This document shows positions 27,518 through 51,800 of a stretch of 64,000 nt of DNA, in pieces. Origin of the DNA: Nipponacmea schrenckii. Its lineage: Eukaryota; Mollusca; Gastropoda; Lottiidae. The DNA is taken from the NCBI GenBank assembly GCA_030562195.1, contig CM060200.1:35193023-35257022 (forward strand), in the 5' to 3' direction. Made by a program: the position numbers and the translations under genes. How positions within the stretch are numbered: the first letter of the stretch is position 1; each line of letters opens with the position of its first letter. Under the pieces are notes generated by a model. The model did not search any database, had not been told where the DNA came from, and worked only from the letters and a program-made list of their open reading frames with translations.

Positions 27518-28590
27518 TTATCTGTTTAAAACAGATGTGGTAATAAATTGGTAGATGAGTTCCATTATTTTGTACCAGTGGTCCGTGGGTGGAGCCAAAA
27601 TATTCTGTATGGTGATTGGTATGCCGTTGGTTTCCAGGTAGTCCGTCAATGTCTTACGAGATGGTTTCAATTCGGTGCATTGAATGAGAAGATGCGTCCT
27701 GGTGGCAACGTGTCCGCATCGGCATTTAATGGCATTGAACTGATGGTCTCGCATGACATGGTTGGTGCGTAGTCTGGTTACCAGTTTGCAGATGGCTACA
27801 GAAGGATGGTTAATTTTGGTTTGGTTTGGTATCTTCGGATCGATCTGGTATCTATCGGTGTTGAGGTTCCTTAGCATGTCGTCCCATTTCTGGTTGATCT
27901 TAGAGGACACGAGACTGCAAAATTCTTCATACGAGAATTTTACAGGCTCGATGTTCTCCAGACCCAAACTGTCCTTGGCAACACGGTCAGCTTGTTCGTT
28001 TCCAGGGATGAAGACGTGCGACGGGATCCATGATAGTTCGATCTGGTGGTTGTTGTTGGTTTGGTAGTCGTGAATCATACTTCGGATGTTCGTTAAAACT
28101 TCTGACCTACAATTAGAAAAATTGTTAGAAATAGACTGAAGGCTACTTAGTGAGTCAGACAGGATTACGGCAGGTTCCGTATAGTTGAGGGATAGCCATG
28201 CTATGGCGTCCCTGATAGCTAGTAGTTCTGCAGTGAACACTGAGCAGTGTGGGGGTATCCGTTTGGCAAGTCTGATGCCTTTCTCCGGAATACACAAACC
28301 GTAACCAGTAGCTGTGCTACTCTTGGAGCCATCAGTATAGATCTTCAAATGGTCGGCGAACTTGTGCTCTTGCTGCCACTGGGTTCACGTGCTTGTTGGT
28401 GGACTGGGTCAGCTCGGTGTTGACTATCGGGTTGGTAACCTTCCAAAAAGGAGTATCTGATAGGTGTCGTTGGCTGATGCTAACTTGATCGAGTTGGTGC
28501 TCTCTCAAGAGATCAGTAGTTGCTTGACCATAGGAGATACTCCGATTTATCTGGTTCTTTCCGACACGAAAGGCGAAATGCTGTCAGTGC
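27518..28590 (-). pseudogene. 5'-truncated non-LTR retrotransposon (LINE) fragment with RNase H domain
   Basis: The main frame (28348-27518, 276 codons, open) begins with the RNase H signature IYTDGSKSSTATGYGL, followed by FTAELLAIRDAIAWL (catalytic Glu), VILSDSLSSLQSI (Asp) and WIPSHVFIPGNEQADRVAK (His/Asp), then the C-terminal CRCGHVATRTHLLIQC zinc-knuckle-like tail of LINE polyproteins. Upstream frames (about 28590-28360) read QATTDLLREHQLDQVSISQR and TPFWKVTNPIVNTEL but are out of frame with the main one. The endonuclease and reverse transcriptase are absent. It lies inside the Harbinger element. Confidence 0.88.
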
Positions 28591-28926
28591 TCGCCTTTTA
28601 TAGTGCGCCCTTCATCAGTGATACATGCGTGCTCCATGCGCGGACCATCAGTGCTCGTGCGATGTTCATGCGTGATCCATACGTATTACATTCGCTATGT
28701 TGATTGAACGTAAGAAATTGTATCGGGTTTGGGCTTGTGCGCTGCTGTGCGTGGAATGTTCGTTCTTTGTCAGTGATTGTTAGTGATACATGCGCAGTCT
28801 ATACGCGATTCATCGGTGATTCTGACCACGCACAACCCCAAAAAATGACCAATTTCTCCACGAACAATCACGCACAAACCAATTTTATGCGTGATTTATG
28901 CGTCATTGGCAATGGGACTGGGCCTT

Positions 28927-30875
28927 CAGGGAAACTGCGTTTTAGAATGAACAATGGACAATAAAAGCATGTATTCATCAGTAGACATACCTGCTGAAAT
29001 AAATAACATAACAGAATCCTTATAAAGTAATGAATCCAAAAAAAGTAATAATCAATATTGTACAGGGATCCTGTTGCTTTATGACACTAGGTAAGTTCAC
29101 TGATGAATATATTTTATATTGACTATTTTTGAGAATTTGAAGTGAATGACCATTCTAAAAGTCAGTATCATCTTAATAGGTTGGTGTATTGACCGCCATT
29201 GTGGGATTTGGTTAGAAACTATTTTTAACATGACGATCAGGACGATATTTTCTAGGCTAAATGCTCCCATAGATGGACATGAAAAAGATTATCCCCTTTT
29301 GTCTCAGATACAGTCAAAATTTATAAAATGTGTAGAACGTAAACATTATTCATATGTTTAGTTTGTTAAAAGTCAATGTATATAGAATGGGATTCCCATT
29401 CAATAATCTATATTGATGGAAAGTAAGCTATAATAATGAAAATATAACAATATTTAATAATAACAAAAACAATATCAGATACATCATACCAGATTTATCA
29501 GACATACTTAATTTATCAGCAATTACCAGTAATTGAAAATATATTCATACTTTTCTTCTCGTTTGCCTACAAAAGTTATTTTCCAGAAAGGGAGTTAACT
29601 CAGGTGACTGAACTATTGAAGACTCCAATGAATACCCTCTGCTAGAGACAAACAGTGTACTCACAAGGTTTTGATCAAAAGGGGAGAAGGGGGATGAACT
29701 ATTTTCAAAAACAAATTATTAAATCTATCTTCAAAATAGGCTGTAAATACAATCAGCAGCCAAATAGTAACTAATATCATACTTGACTTTATAACATGGA
29801 CAGTAGAATTTCTATCATGACTTCATTGTGTAATAAGGTTATTTTGATGGTCAGTGCAAAAACTGGGTTATAGCACCATTTACTATACAATACCATAGAT
29901 ACTGGGAGTGGCAGTTTCGCCAGGAGTAAACAAAATGTCAATTTTTCAAGCCCTTCCTACAATAAGAAAAGATTACAAAATGCATGTGGGTTTCCAATGA
30001 CTGACTGTTTTGATTGGTCTGAATCAATGGGACCTTTCTACCTTACTTTAAACATTGTTTGACAGGCTTCAATGTAACAAGTAATTTATACCTTTTTACT
30101 TTTAGGGTTTGGCTTTTAAATCAATTCACTTATGAAAACTGCAATAAATATTACAAAACAATACTTCTATGAAAAAAATATTATCTGGAATTTTTGCTAC
30201 AATCCAAAAATAAATATTCCTGGAAATAATAAACATAATTGATAAAAAAACAAACAATATCTTTCCAAAACAATAGATTATAACATATGCCTTTTTACAT
30301 AATTGGCATAAAAAAATTAAATGTCATATTTTATTAGAGAGAATTAGATTAGGCAGCAGATTAAACAGCACAGTCCTAAACTCAATGAACTCAAACTGTT
30401 GTAAATAACAATCTCACATACACCAACAACACAGACACTTTACAGTTTGTGAACCTTTATTCATTTGACAAAATGAGATTCCTGGAAGGTTAAATCTATG
30501 GTTATCTGTATCTATATAAGATGCCACAAGAATCTGAATCATAAATATTTAAATCTAGTCAACTTTATACCACAAACAAAACATACTGCCACATATTATA
30601 TTGCTGTCGACACAACAACATGTATACCATTATTTATTATAAACAGTATCTAGTTTCAGTAACTGAGGTAAGATTGAGATCTAGTTCCCCATCAGCCATC
30701 TTTGCAGACTACAAAATCTTGTATCATTTTACTTTCTCATTTTCACCTTTTCACTAATTCACCCTCAACATTGACTTTTCCACCATTTTAACAGATCAAG
30801 TCAAAAAACATCCTATAGCCAGCTCTATACCTAAAGATCATTCCACCACTACAGTCACTTTCTTTGCTTTAATAC
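28927..30875. other. Intergenic region 3' of CDK7
   Basis: Holds the second copy of the ATTCATCAGT-ended MITE (28973-29108). The rest is AT-rich; its right part probably includes the CDK7 3' UTR. No other gene was recognised. The open frame 29146-29361 (+) is unidentified. Confidence 0.55.
28973..29108. mobile_element. MITE with ATTCATCAGT ends, copy 2
   Basis: Starts ATTCATCAGTAGACATACCT and ends CACTGATGAAT, inverted ends of about 10 bases. Same internal order as 15808-16033 but shorter. It lies 47 bases outside the Harbinger right terminus. Confidence 0.75.
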
Positions 30876-42515
<11,640 letters not shown>

Positions 42516-43419
42516 TTTCAGATTATCTTTTCCGCACCACAATAGATATACACGCCTCCTATTTAAAGAGTTCTCAAAAAGTGCTAAATGATCCTCCAAA
42601 CTTAAAGAGCTTGACGGGGGAGAAATCATTGTTTGTATAATGTTTGTTACTAATTTTAGTTATAAACAGCAATTGTTTAAGTATTTCGAATATATTTTTA
42701 TTGTCGCTTTCTGAAACTTCATCAAGTGTGTGATCCATACTTATTTTACTAAAATTCAATATTAAACACAAATATTAGCCATAGGACGGGTGTATTCTAA
42801 CAATTATTATGGACTCAGACCACAAAAACATTTTATGCTAATGATTGTATAGTCCGTTCTATTTTAAGAAATCCTTTTTCTTCCCTTCCTTCCTTTTGGG
42901 GGTTTTTGCATGCCCATTTTGGACTAATTTTTGGTCTAGATTTGAAATTTGATGTCTGAAATTGCATTGTCTTTCAGAATTTCTAAGATAATGAGAAATT
43001 CAATTGGCGGAAGGTTATTTCTAAAAATAGTGGTTTTGTGTGCAGTGACAGTCAAGCGGATGTTGATAAAATGTAGAGGTTTACTTTCATTTTGTTTAGT
43101 TCAAAATTTTCATGTCATGCTATATTGAAATTTTGTACAGAAACCTAGTATTGGCCAGGCCTTCATGTGACATATAGGAAAGTTTTCACCAAAATTCTGG
43201 AAAAAGTTATAGAAGGTTGAATTTCGTGATTTAACATTGAAACAGATGGCAAATGAATTGGTGGACTGAGTCCTTAGATCACGCAAGATTATCTGCTTTC
43301 CTATTTTCTATACAAAATATATTTATTTGAAAAATGAAGATTTGCTTATAGTATTTTTCTTAATAGTATAATTCTGTTTACAGGCACGTAGCAGGAATGG
43401 CAATTAGGAAATATGGTAC
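42516..43419. promoter_or_regulatory. CDK7: CDK7 upstream region
   Basis: Gap between the CDK7 start and the next mobile element. The 5' UTR and promoter of CDK7 must lie here, but I see no TATA box or other element strong enough to name. Confidence 0.35.
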
Positions 43420-43434
43420 ATGTATTACTTAAAA

Positions 43435-45623
43435 TAGCTTGCCAGGCAAGGTAATATACGCCCACTGGCAGCATTTATTTCAAATAAAAACTTTTCAGTA
43501 AGGTTACAAAAGTGGAATGAAATATTCAACCTTCCACCATATATTTTTTTCTAGGGTCTCTAGTTTCATTAAAAACTGTCAAGAATTGTACCTAACTCAA
43601 CTCATTAAATATTTTTCGGTATTTTTATGATTTGCAATAGGGTTCACCCTTAATAATATTTTGATATTTTTAATTCTTAATAAGGCTCATTCTTGGTTGA
43701 TATTAAACAATTTCAGCGAGTTTTGTCAAAAATGAATGTTTAGAGTGTTCATAAGCCAAAAGTTGAAAGCGATTTTGAAAACAGGCCCAATAACTGACAC
43801 TAAATATTTTTCGATTTATCTGATTTTCAATAGGGTTTATCCTTGTGAGAAAACAAATACTAAATCCAAGCTTCATCAAAATCCATTCAAAATTGTTCTT
43901 TCTAGAGTGTTTACGAGTTAAATTGAACGCGTTTTCAAAAACAAGGGCAATAACTTGTACTAAATATTTTTCGATTTTCAATAGAGTTCATCCTTGGGAG
44001 ACAACAAATACTCCAGCCAAGTTACATCAAAATCCATTAAAAATTGTTCTTTCTAGAGTGTTTACAAGCTAAAATTGAACGCGTTTTCAAGAACAAGGGC
44101 TATAACTGACACTAAATATATTTCTATTTATTTGATTTATAATAGGGTTCATCCTTGGGTAAAAACAAATACTCAAGCCAAAGTTAATCAAAATCCATTA
44201 AGAATAGTTCTTTCTAGAGTGTTTACAAGCTAAAATTGAATGCGTTTTCAAGAACAAGGGCAGTAACTCATACTAAAAATTTTTTCGATTTTGCTGATTT
44301 TCAATAGAGTTCATCCTTGAGTTATAATACACTCTCACACCAAGTTTCATCGAAATCCATCAAGAATTGTGCCATGTAGAGTGTTTACGAGACAAAAATC
44401 GAACGTGTTTTAAAGGACAAGGGCAATAATTCATATTAGATATATTTTGATATTTTTAATTTTCAATTAGGCTCATCCCTTGCGATATCCAACAATTTCA
44501 GTGAGTTTTGTCAACATTGGTCATGAATTGTACCTTCTAGAGTGTTTATTAGCCAAAAAGTTAAACCCGTTTTCAAACACAAGGGCAATAACTGACACTA
44601 AATATATTTCGATTTATTTGATTTTCAAAAAGGTTCATCCTTGGGTAAAAACAAATACTCAAGCCAAGTTTTATCAAAATCCATTAAGAATTGTTCTTTC
44701 TAGAGTGCTTACAAGCTAAAATTGAACGCGTTTTCAAACACAAGGGCAATAACTGATACTAAATATTTTTTCGATTTAACTGAATTTCAATAGGGTTCAT
44801 CCTTAGGTGATTACAAATACTCATGCCAAGTTATGTCAAAATCGCTCAAGAATTGTGACTTGTAGAGTGTTTACAAGGCAAAAATCCAACACATTTTATA
44901 GAACAAGGGCAATAATTCCTATTAAATATATTTCGATATGTGCTATTTTCAAAAGGGTTCATTCTTGGGTGATATTAAACAATTTCAGCAAGTTTCGTCA
45001 AAATCGGTCAATAACTGTGCTTTGTAGAGTGTTTACAAGCTAAAATTTGAACGCGTTTTCAAAAACAAGGGCAATAACTGATATTAATTTTTTTTCGATT
45101 TGACTGGTTTTCAATAGGCTTCATCCTTGGGTGATAACAAATACTCAGACCAAGTTTCATTAAAATCCATTAAAAATTGTTCTCTCAAGAGTGTTTGCAA
45201 GCTAAAATTGAACGCGTTTTCATGAACAAGGGCAATAACTCATACTAAATGTTTTTCGATTTCGCTGATTTTCGATAGGGTTTATCCTTGAGTTATAACA
45301 TACTCTCACACCAAGTTTCATCAAAATCGGTCAAGAATTGCACTTTGTAGAGTGTTTACGAGCCATTCAAGAACAAGGGCACAAACTCATACTAATTTTT
45401 TTCCGATTTCGCTGATTTTCAATAGGGTTCATCCTTGCGTGATCATAAGCACTCATATTAAGTTTCATCTAAATCTGTCAAGAATTACACCGTGTAGAGT
45501 GTTTACGAGCAATTGTGGACGGACGGACGGACGGACGGACCGACGGACGGACCGACGGACGGACGGACGGACGGACGGATGTGGGTGACGACAATATACG
45601 CCCCCCATTTCATGTGGGCGTAT
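43435..45623 (+). mobile_element. Complete pearl-like element with inverted ends and 15-bp target duplication
   Basis: The head is TAGCTTGCCAGGCAAGGTAA, a hairpin-forming start, followed by TATACGCCCAC at 43454. The interior is about 12 units of ~160 bp, then a (GGAC)n tract at 45516-45578, then GACAATATACGCCCCCCATT and the end GTGGGCGTAT. TATACGCCCAC and GTGGGCGTATA form inverted ends. ATGTATTACTTAAAA lies immediately on both sides (43420-43434 and 45624-45638). The architecture matches pearl elements known from bivalves (core repeats of this size plus a tetranucleotide tract). No protein is encoded. Confidence 0.88.
45516..45578 (+). repeat. (GGAC)n microsatellite
   Basis: About 15 GGAC/GACG units with two GGACC interruptions, located just before the right end of the element at 43435-45623. 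A short relative (GACGGACGGACC) lies at 47277-47288 in the minimal copy. Confidence 0.95.
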
Positions 45624-45874
45624 ATGTATTACTTAAAAGGTCTTTTTAAATTGAATTGGATGAAACAATGGGCAAATCAGATCTGGCCTTGATCTTTGAG
45701 GAATAAATACCACCTTTTATTCTCCTTAGAGTTGTTTTGCATGATTTTTTTACATGTGTTATACAATTTATATTAAATTTAATATTTAACAAACAATTCG
45801 CGCACATAAACAAGTCTTGTACTTAGAGTCAAAGAGTTCATAATTATCTTTCTACAATACACCACACACTGTCA

Positions 45875-48800
45875 TTATATTTCCTTATCAGTATTTGAAG
45901 AGATAGTTGATGAATGTTTTAAAGAGACATCCAAATTATCTTTATCACTCTCCTGTTGGCTCTTTTTGGATAAACTTGAAGGCTGTGTTGTATTCAAATT
46001 TTTAAATATAGCCATTGCCTAAAAAGAAATACAAAAAATAGGAAATATAATAATTTCATGATATGAAAGCTGTATAACTCAAAACAAAAAAATGGAAATA
46101 GTTAATTAATCAGCCTGTATTGTTTGTGATTCCCAATTTAACATTGTTGGTAATCCGAAAACATTCAAATGTTCTAATACTTTATGAAAGGAATCATCTG
46201 TTAAACAATTGTTATATCTAGTTGTAACCTACCTGACCAACCATATTGGGTACATCACCTGCATTAGAAGGTAAAATGAGTGTATTGCCTTCCTTAGCTA
46301 CATTACCAAAGGCACTCACATACTGTTCTGCTATATTATAGCCTACAACACTTGCCCCATTCTACAAAATACAAAAAATATCAAAAGACTTACTTTACTA
46401 ACAATGATACATATATTTATCATAACAAATTGATTATGATATAGAACTTGTATAATCCTTGACTTCCAAAACCTTATTTATATTTTGTTAAATACTGTTT
46501 AAATCATGATGAAAAACATATTCTAAAGAGTTCAAAGCCATCATATCATATAGATATGACAAAACAAACAATATAAAAAAAACCTATTGTACAGGTTTGG
46601 CTGAAAGAATAGCTGGTTTAATAAATAATCTAACAATAAGAATTTATCCTGTGTGGAACTTAATATTGAAAAACAACATATAACAAAATTAATTGTGAGA
46701 TGTTTTATATATAAATTTATTCTGTTTTTGTATTTCTTCAAGTCAAAATGTTTTAAGCTTACTCTGCATTTTTAAAATTGAACAGTTTTAAATTTTACTA
46801 ACTTACCTCTTGTGATAATGACGATGCAATAATATCTATAGATTTAGCTTTGCCATTAGCCTTAGCTATTAAAGCTTCTGCCTCACCTGTAAACAAACAG
46901 TATTTAAGTGAATAAGTTTATTAGATACAGTACTGTTGGCATGTGTTCATATAGGCACAGCATTAATTAAGCACATAATCACTTAGGCACATACTTTTCA
47001 GGCAAACTAATATTCCACACAATGTGATTTAGACGCATCTTCAATTATGAACATATTCATTTAGGCAAACAAATATTAGGCAGTGTCAATAAGGTGCACC
47101 CAACCAGCAGCTCTGGGAGTGGAGAATACCTCTTAAAGAACAAGAATAAAAAATGGAAAGATAACTGGCCAGGCAAGGTAATATATGCCCACTGGAAGCA
47201 TTGATTTTGAATAAAAAATGAAATTTCCAACCTTCAATCATATATTCTTTTCCATTAAGAATGGATAAATAACCGACGGACGGACCAACAGACAGACAGA
47301 CTGACGGATGTGGGTAACGACAATATATGCCCCCCATTTCACGTGGGTGTATAAAAAGGGCATGTCATTCTAGTCATTCTGTGCCTAGACTTAAATCCTG
47401 CATCTAAAGTTTCCCTATTTGGGGCATTCCTCCATCCCCTCTTGTGACTGGCATGGTATGCCTAATTGACTCAGTGCCCAAAAGAGTGTGCCTAATTGAA
47501 TACGTGACTAAACAACATTGTGCCAAATATTAGTGCTGCTTATTGAATATGTTTTAACTAAGGTTGTGCATAAATCAATGTGCCTATGTAACTTGTGCCA
47601 ATGTGCACCTAAAAGATGTGTGCCTAAAATACTGTGTCTTTCTGTCATGTGATTAAATCGTTTGTGCCCAATTGACTGCTTATGGATATGGTTATGTTTT
47701 AATCTGTTGGTTAGCAAGAAAGTAACTAAGCTGCCTGTTACAAATCTAAAATAAAAATTAGAATATTAATTTATTATTAATAATTAATTTGACTAAAAAA
47801 AGAAATAAACAATCTTACCCCTAGCATGGTTTATCTGTTCGGTTTTATTAGCTTCAGAGTTTAAAATTCTAGCTTGCTTTCTACCTTCAGCTACATTGAT
47901 TTCAGCTTCTCGGATACCTTAAGTTATAAAAAGAGGGTTTCATAAGGCCATTTTGTCTTTATTCCAGCCTATGATAGCTATTTGGACAGTGGACGATCTG
48001 AGATTCTGTATAAGTTTGTAGAGTTTGTCTATCATACCATTAGTCCACATCTCATGTCAGCATAATTTGATATCTTGAAAGATAGCTTGCCAGGCAAGGT
48101 AACATACGCCCACTTCAGCAAACAGAATATTCCATGTTTTTTCATTTAATCAAGGGCAATAACTCATAAACTGACATCTAAGAATCGCACCATTTTTTAA
48201 CTTGTCCGAGATGTTATAAAGATGAATATACATACCAAGTTTCATTCAAATCGGATAAAACTACAGTTTCTATTGCGTACAAAAGTAAATTTTAACATTT
48301 TCTCATTTAATCAAGGGCAATAACTCATAAACAGACATCTGGCGAGATATTATCAAGATGAATACACATGTCAAGTTTCATTCATAGAGGATGAAAACTA
48401 TAGCTTCTATTGCATACACAAGTACATTTTAACGTTTTTTCATTTAATCAAGGGCCATAACTCATAAACCTACATCTGGAATCGTGCCATTTTCGAACTT
48501 GTCTGAGATATTATCAAGATAAATACACATTCCAAGTTTCATTAAAATCGGATGCAAACTATAGCTTCTATTGTGTACATTAATGTTTTTTCATTAAATC
48601 AAGGGCCATTACTCATAAACCGACATCTGGAATCGTGCCATTTTCGAACTTGTCCGAGATATTACCAAGATGAATACACATACCAAGTTTCATTCAAATC
48701 GTATGAAAACTACAGCTTCTATTGCTTACACAAGTAAATTTTAACGTTTTTTCATTTATTCAAGGGCCATAACTCATAAACCAATATCTGGAATCGTGCC

Positions 48801-51800
48801 ATTTTCAAACATGTCCAAGATATTATCAAGATGAATACACATACCAAGTTTCATTCAAATCGGATAAAAACTACAGCTTCTATTGCGTACACAAGTAAAT
48901 TTTTGATCAACATGATCAGTCCGAGGGCTATGTTTACGTGAATATTTCTCTTCATTATTTATGGAAAGTTTTGATAGAAGTGATATTTCTTACAGCACAA
49001 TACAGGAAATTAGGAAACTACCTTCAGATTCTAAAACAGATGCTCGCTTCTTTCTTTCTGCTTCAACTTGCATCTGCATAGCAACATGAACTCTTTCAGG
49101 TAATTTAACATCACCTACAATTATCAGTCATTAATCTATATGGAGCCTGATTGAGTTTACCAACAGTTAGAAGAGAAATAACTTAACAAAAATCTTAACT
49201 TTATCAGATTACAAATTCCTTTTTTTAATTTTTTAACTCTATGAATCGATATTGCACATTATCAATATCATACATTTCTCTCGCTTTGTTAAAACCAAGG
49301 AAAACAAGGTGCAATGCAGAATTATATACTGCAAAGATGAAGCAAAATTGGATCCTGCCATCTTATAAGGGGAGATAACCTTATTACATTATTGTAGTCT
49401 TAGATTGGGTACAAATCTGCTTGCATGATATCAGGTTAATTTTTTTTCCAATTCCAGGAACCACGCATATTTGAGGAAAAATTGGAATGTCACAAATAGA
49501 AGTAAAATGTGTCCCTCAATACACATGAAGAAGGCTAGAAAACCTCTTCACAATCCCTTTAAGTTTTATTCATTAAATTATATATATATGTATTGCAAAA
49601 AAACACTGCTCAATTGACACAAATTATATCACATTTTGCTGAAAATTGTATCACTTACTCAGATGAGAAACTGCAATTTTTTTTCCCTGTCCGCACTCAA
49701 ATGCAAGCAAAAGTCAGAAACTGAAATCTAAGGATTATGAACAAATTTGCACTACTTACGTATTTCATATCTCAAACAATCAATACCCCAGGCCTCAAGA
49801 GAAGCTTCATTCAATGATACTGAAAACAAATAATGAAAATCATTAGCATTATATAAATTGACACCAGATAGGTACTCAAGCATCAGCAGTTCTAAATAAA
49901 TATAATAAATGTGCAGTTCTAAGTAAATATAATAAATGTGCAGTTCTAGATAAATATAATAAATGTGCAGTTCTAGATAAATATAATAAATGTGCATTCT
50001 AGATAAATATAATAAATGTGCAGTTCTAAATATATATAATGAATGTGCAGTTCTAAGTAAATATAATAAATGTGCAGTTCTAAATAAATATACTGAATGT
50101 GCAGTTCTAGATAAATATAATAAATGTGCAGTTAGAGATGAATATAATAAATGTGCATTCTAGATCAAAATAATAAATGTGCATTCTAGATAAATATAAT
50201 AAATTTGCAGTTCTAAATAAATATAATAAATGTGCAGTTCTAGATAAATATAATAAATGTGCAATTATAAATAAATATAATAAATGTGCAGTTCTAGATA
50301 AATATAATAAATGTGCAGTTCTAGATAAATATAATAAATGTGCATTCTAGATAAATATAATAAATGTGCAGTTCTAAGTAAATATAATAAATGTGCAGTT
50401 CTTGATAAATATAATAAATGTGCAGTTCTAGATAAATATAATAAATGGGCATTCTAGATAAATATAATAAATGTGCAGTTCTAAATAAATATAATAAATG
50501 TGCAGTTCTAGATAAATATAATAAATGTGTAGTTCTTGATAAATATAATAAATGTGTAGTTCTTGATAAATATTATAAATGTGTAGTTCTTCATAAATAT
50601 TATAAATGTGTAGTTCTAGATAAATATAATAAATGTATAGTTCTAAATAAATATAATAAATGTGCAGTTCTAAATAAATATAATAAATGTGCAGTTCTAA
50701 ATAAATATAATAAATGTGCAGTTCTAAATAAATATAATAAATGTGCAGTTCTAGATAAATATAATAAATGTGCAGTTCTAAATAAATATAATAAATGTGC
50801 AGTTCTAAATAAATATAATAAAAGTGTAGTTCTTGATAAATATAATAAATGAGCAGTTCTAGATAAATATAATAAATGTGTAGTTCTTGATAAATATAAT
50901 AAATGTGCAGTTCTCAATAAATAAAATAAATGTGCAGTTCTCAATAAATATAATAAATGTGCTTTAGTTTATTGAGAACAATCTGCATCTCTGACCAGGG
51001 AAGAAAATAAGCGGGTTTGTGAACAGTTTATAATCAATTTACTACTCCAAATCAAATGAAAAAATGATTATCAAATTATCAAACATGGAAAAGTGCAAAT
51101 CATTTTCATCAGATTATATTTCATATAGGCCAATTTTGAGCATTCACTGTCTGACAGTCTAAAATTTTCATTATATCACACCCTTTTTAAAACAATAGAG
51201 ATAGCTTGCCATTTAAGGTAATATATGCCCACTGACAGTACCGGTACTGAATTTGAATAAAAACTTAACAGTAGCCTACAGTCACAATCACCGTAATGAA
51301 ATATTCAACCTTCAATCATACACTTCTTTTCTAGGGTGATAAATGTACAATATTACTAAGTTTTGTTAAAATCTGTCAAGAATTGTATAACAATAGCTCA
51401 TTAAATATTTTACAGTATTTTTGATTTTAAATAGTGTTCATTCTCAGGTGATAATAATATATTTCTACAAGTTCGTCAAAATCCAATTCCAATTGTACCT
51501 TGTAGAGTGTTTATGAGCTAAAAATCAAATTTTTTTTTAAGAATAATGCCAATAATTTAATAATCCAAGATAAACATATTTTCAGAAATTCAATTGTTCC
51601 TTCATATCTTAAGTCATCGCAAGTGGACAGATGTCATGTGTGAAAACTTTTTGACAGAACAACATGTATAAAGTACCAAGTTTTGTTATTGCACAAAGTG
51701 TTAAAACTGTTAATCCAAAAATTAATGGATTAGCGAAAATTTAGCAAAAGTGTTCAGACTAATTTTGTTCTCTGTTGCTAACAGTAGTCACCATAATCAA

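Larger units (their letters stand above)
25235..28926 (+). mobile_element. PIF/Harbinger DNA transposon, decayed, with both terminal inverted repeats
   Basis: The left end AAGGCCCAGTCCCACTGC is matched in reverse complement by the right end at 28909-28926 (one mismatch). Both subterminal regions are packed with short GCGTGATT / GTGCG / CATGCGT-type motifs (25250-25680 and 28570-28910), as is usual for transposase-binding regions. Inside are a transposase pseudogene (+), a MADF-like frame (-) and a LINE fragment (-). Flanking trinucleotides (TAA left, TCA right if the element starts at AGG) are not an exact duplication. Confidence 0.85.

Noticed and set aside
43435..45623. CRISPR-like array
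   Set aside because: Repeats are ~160 bp, head-to-tail with no unique spacers, in an animal genome, with mobile-element ends.
50445..50944. Long ORFs on both strands coding for 9-residue repeats
   Set aside because: They are translations of a 27-bp minisatellite in an intron; no start context, no splice logic and no protein character.
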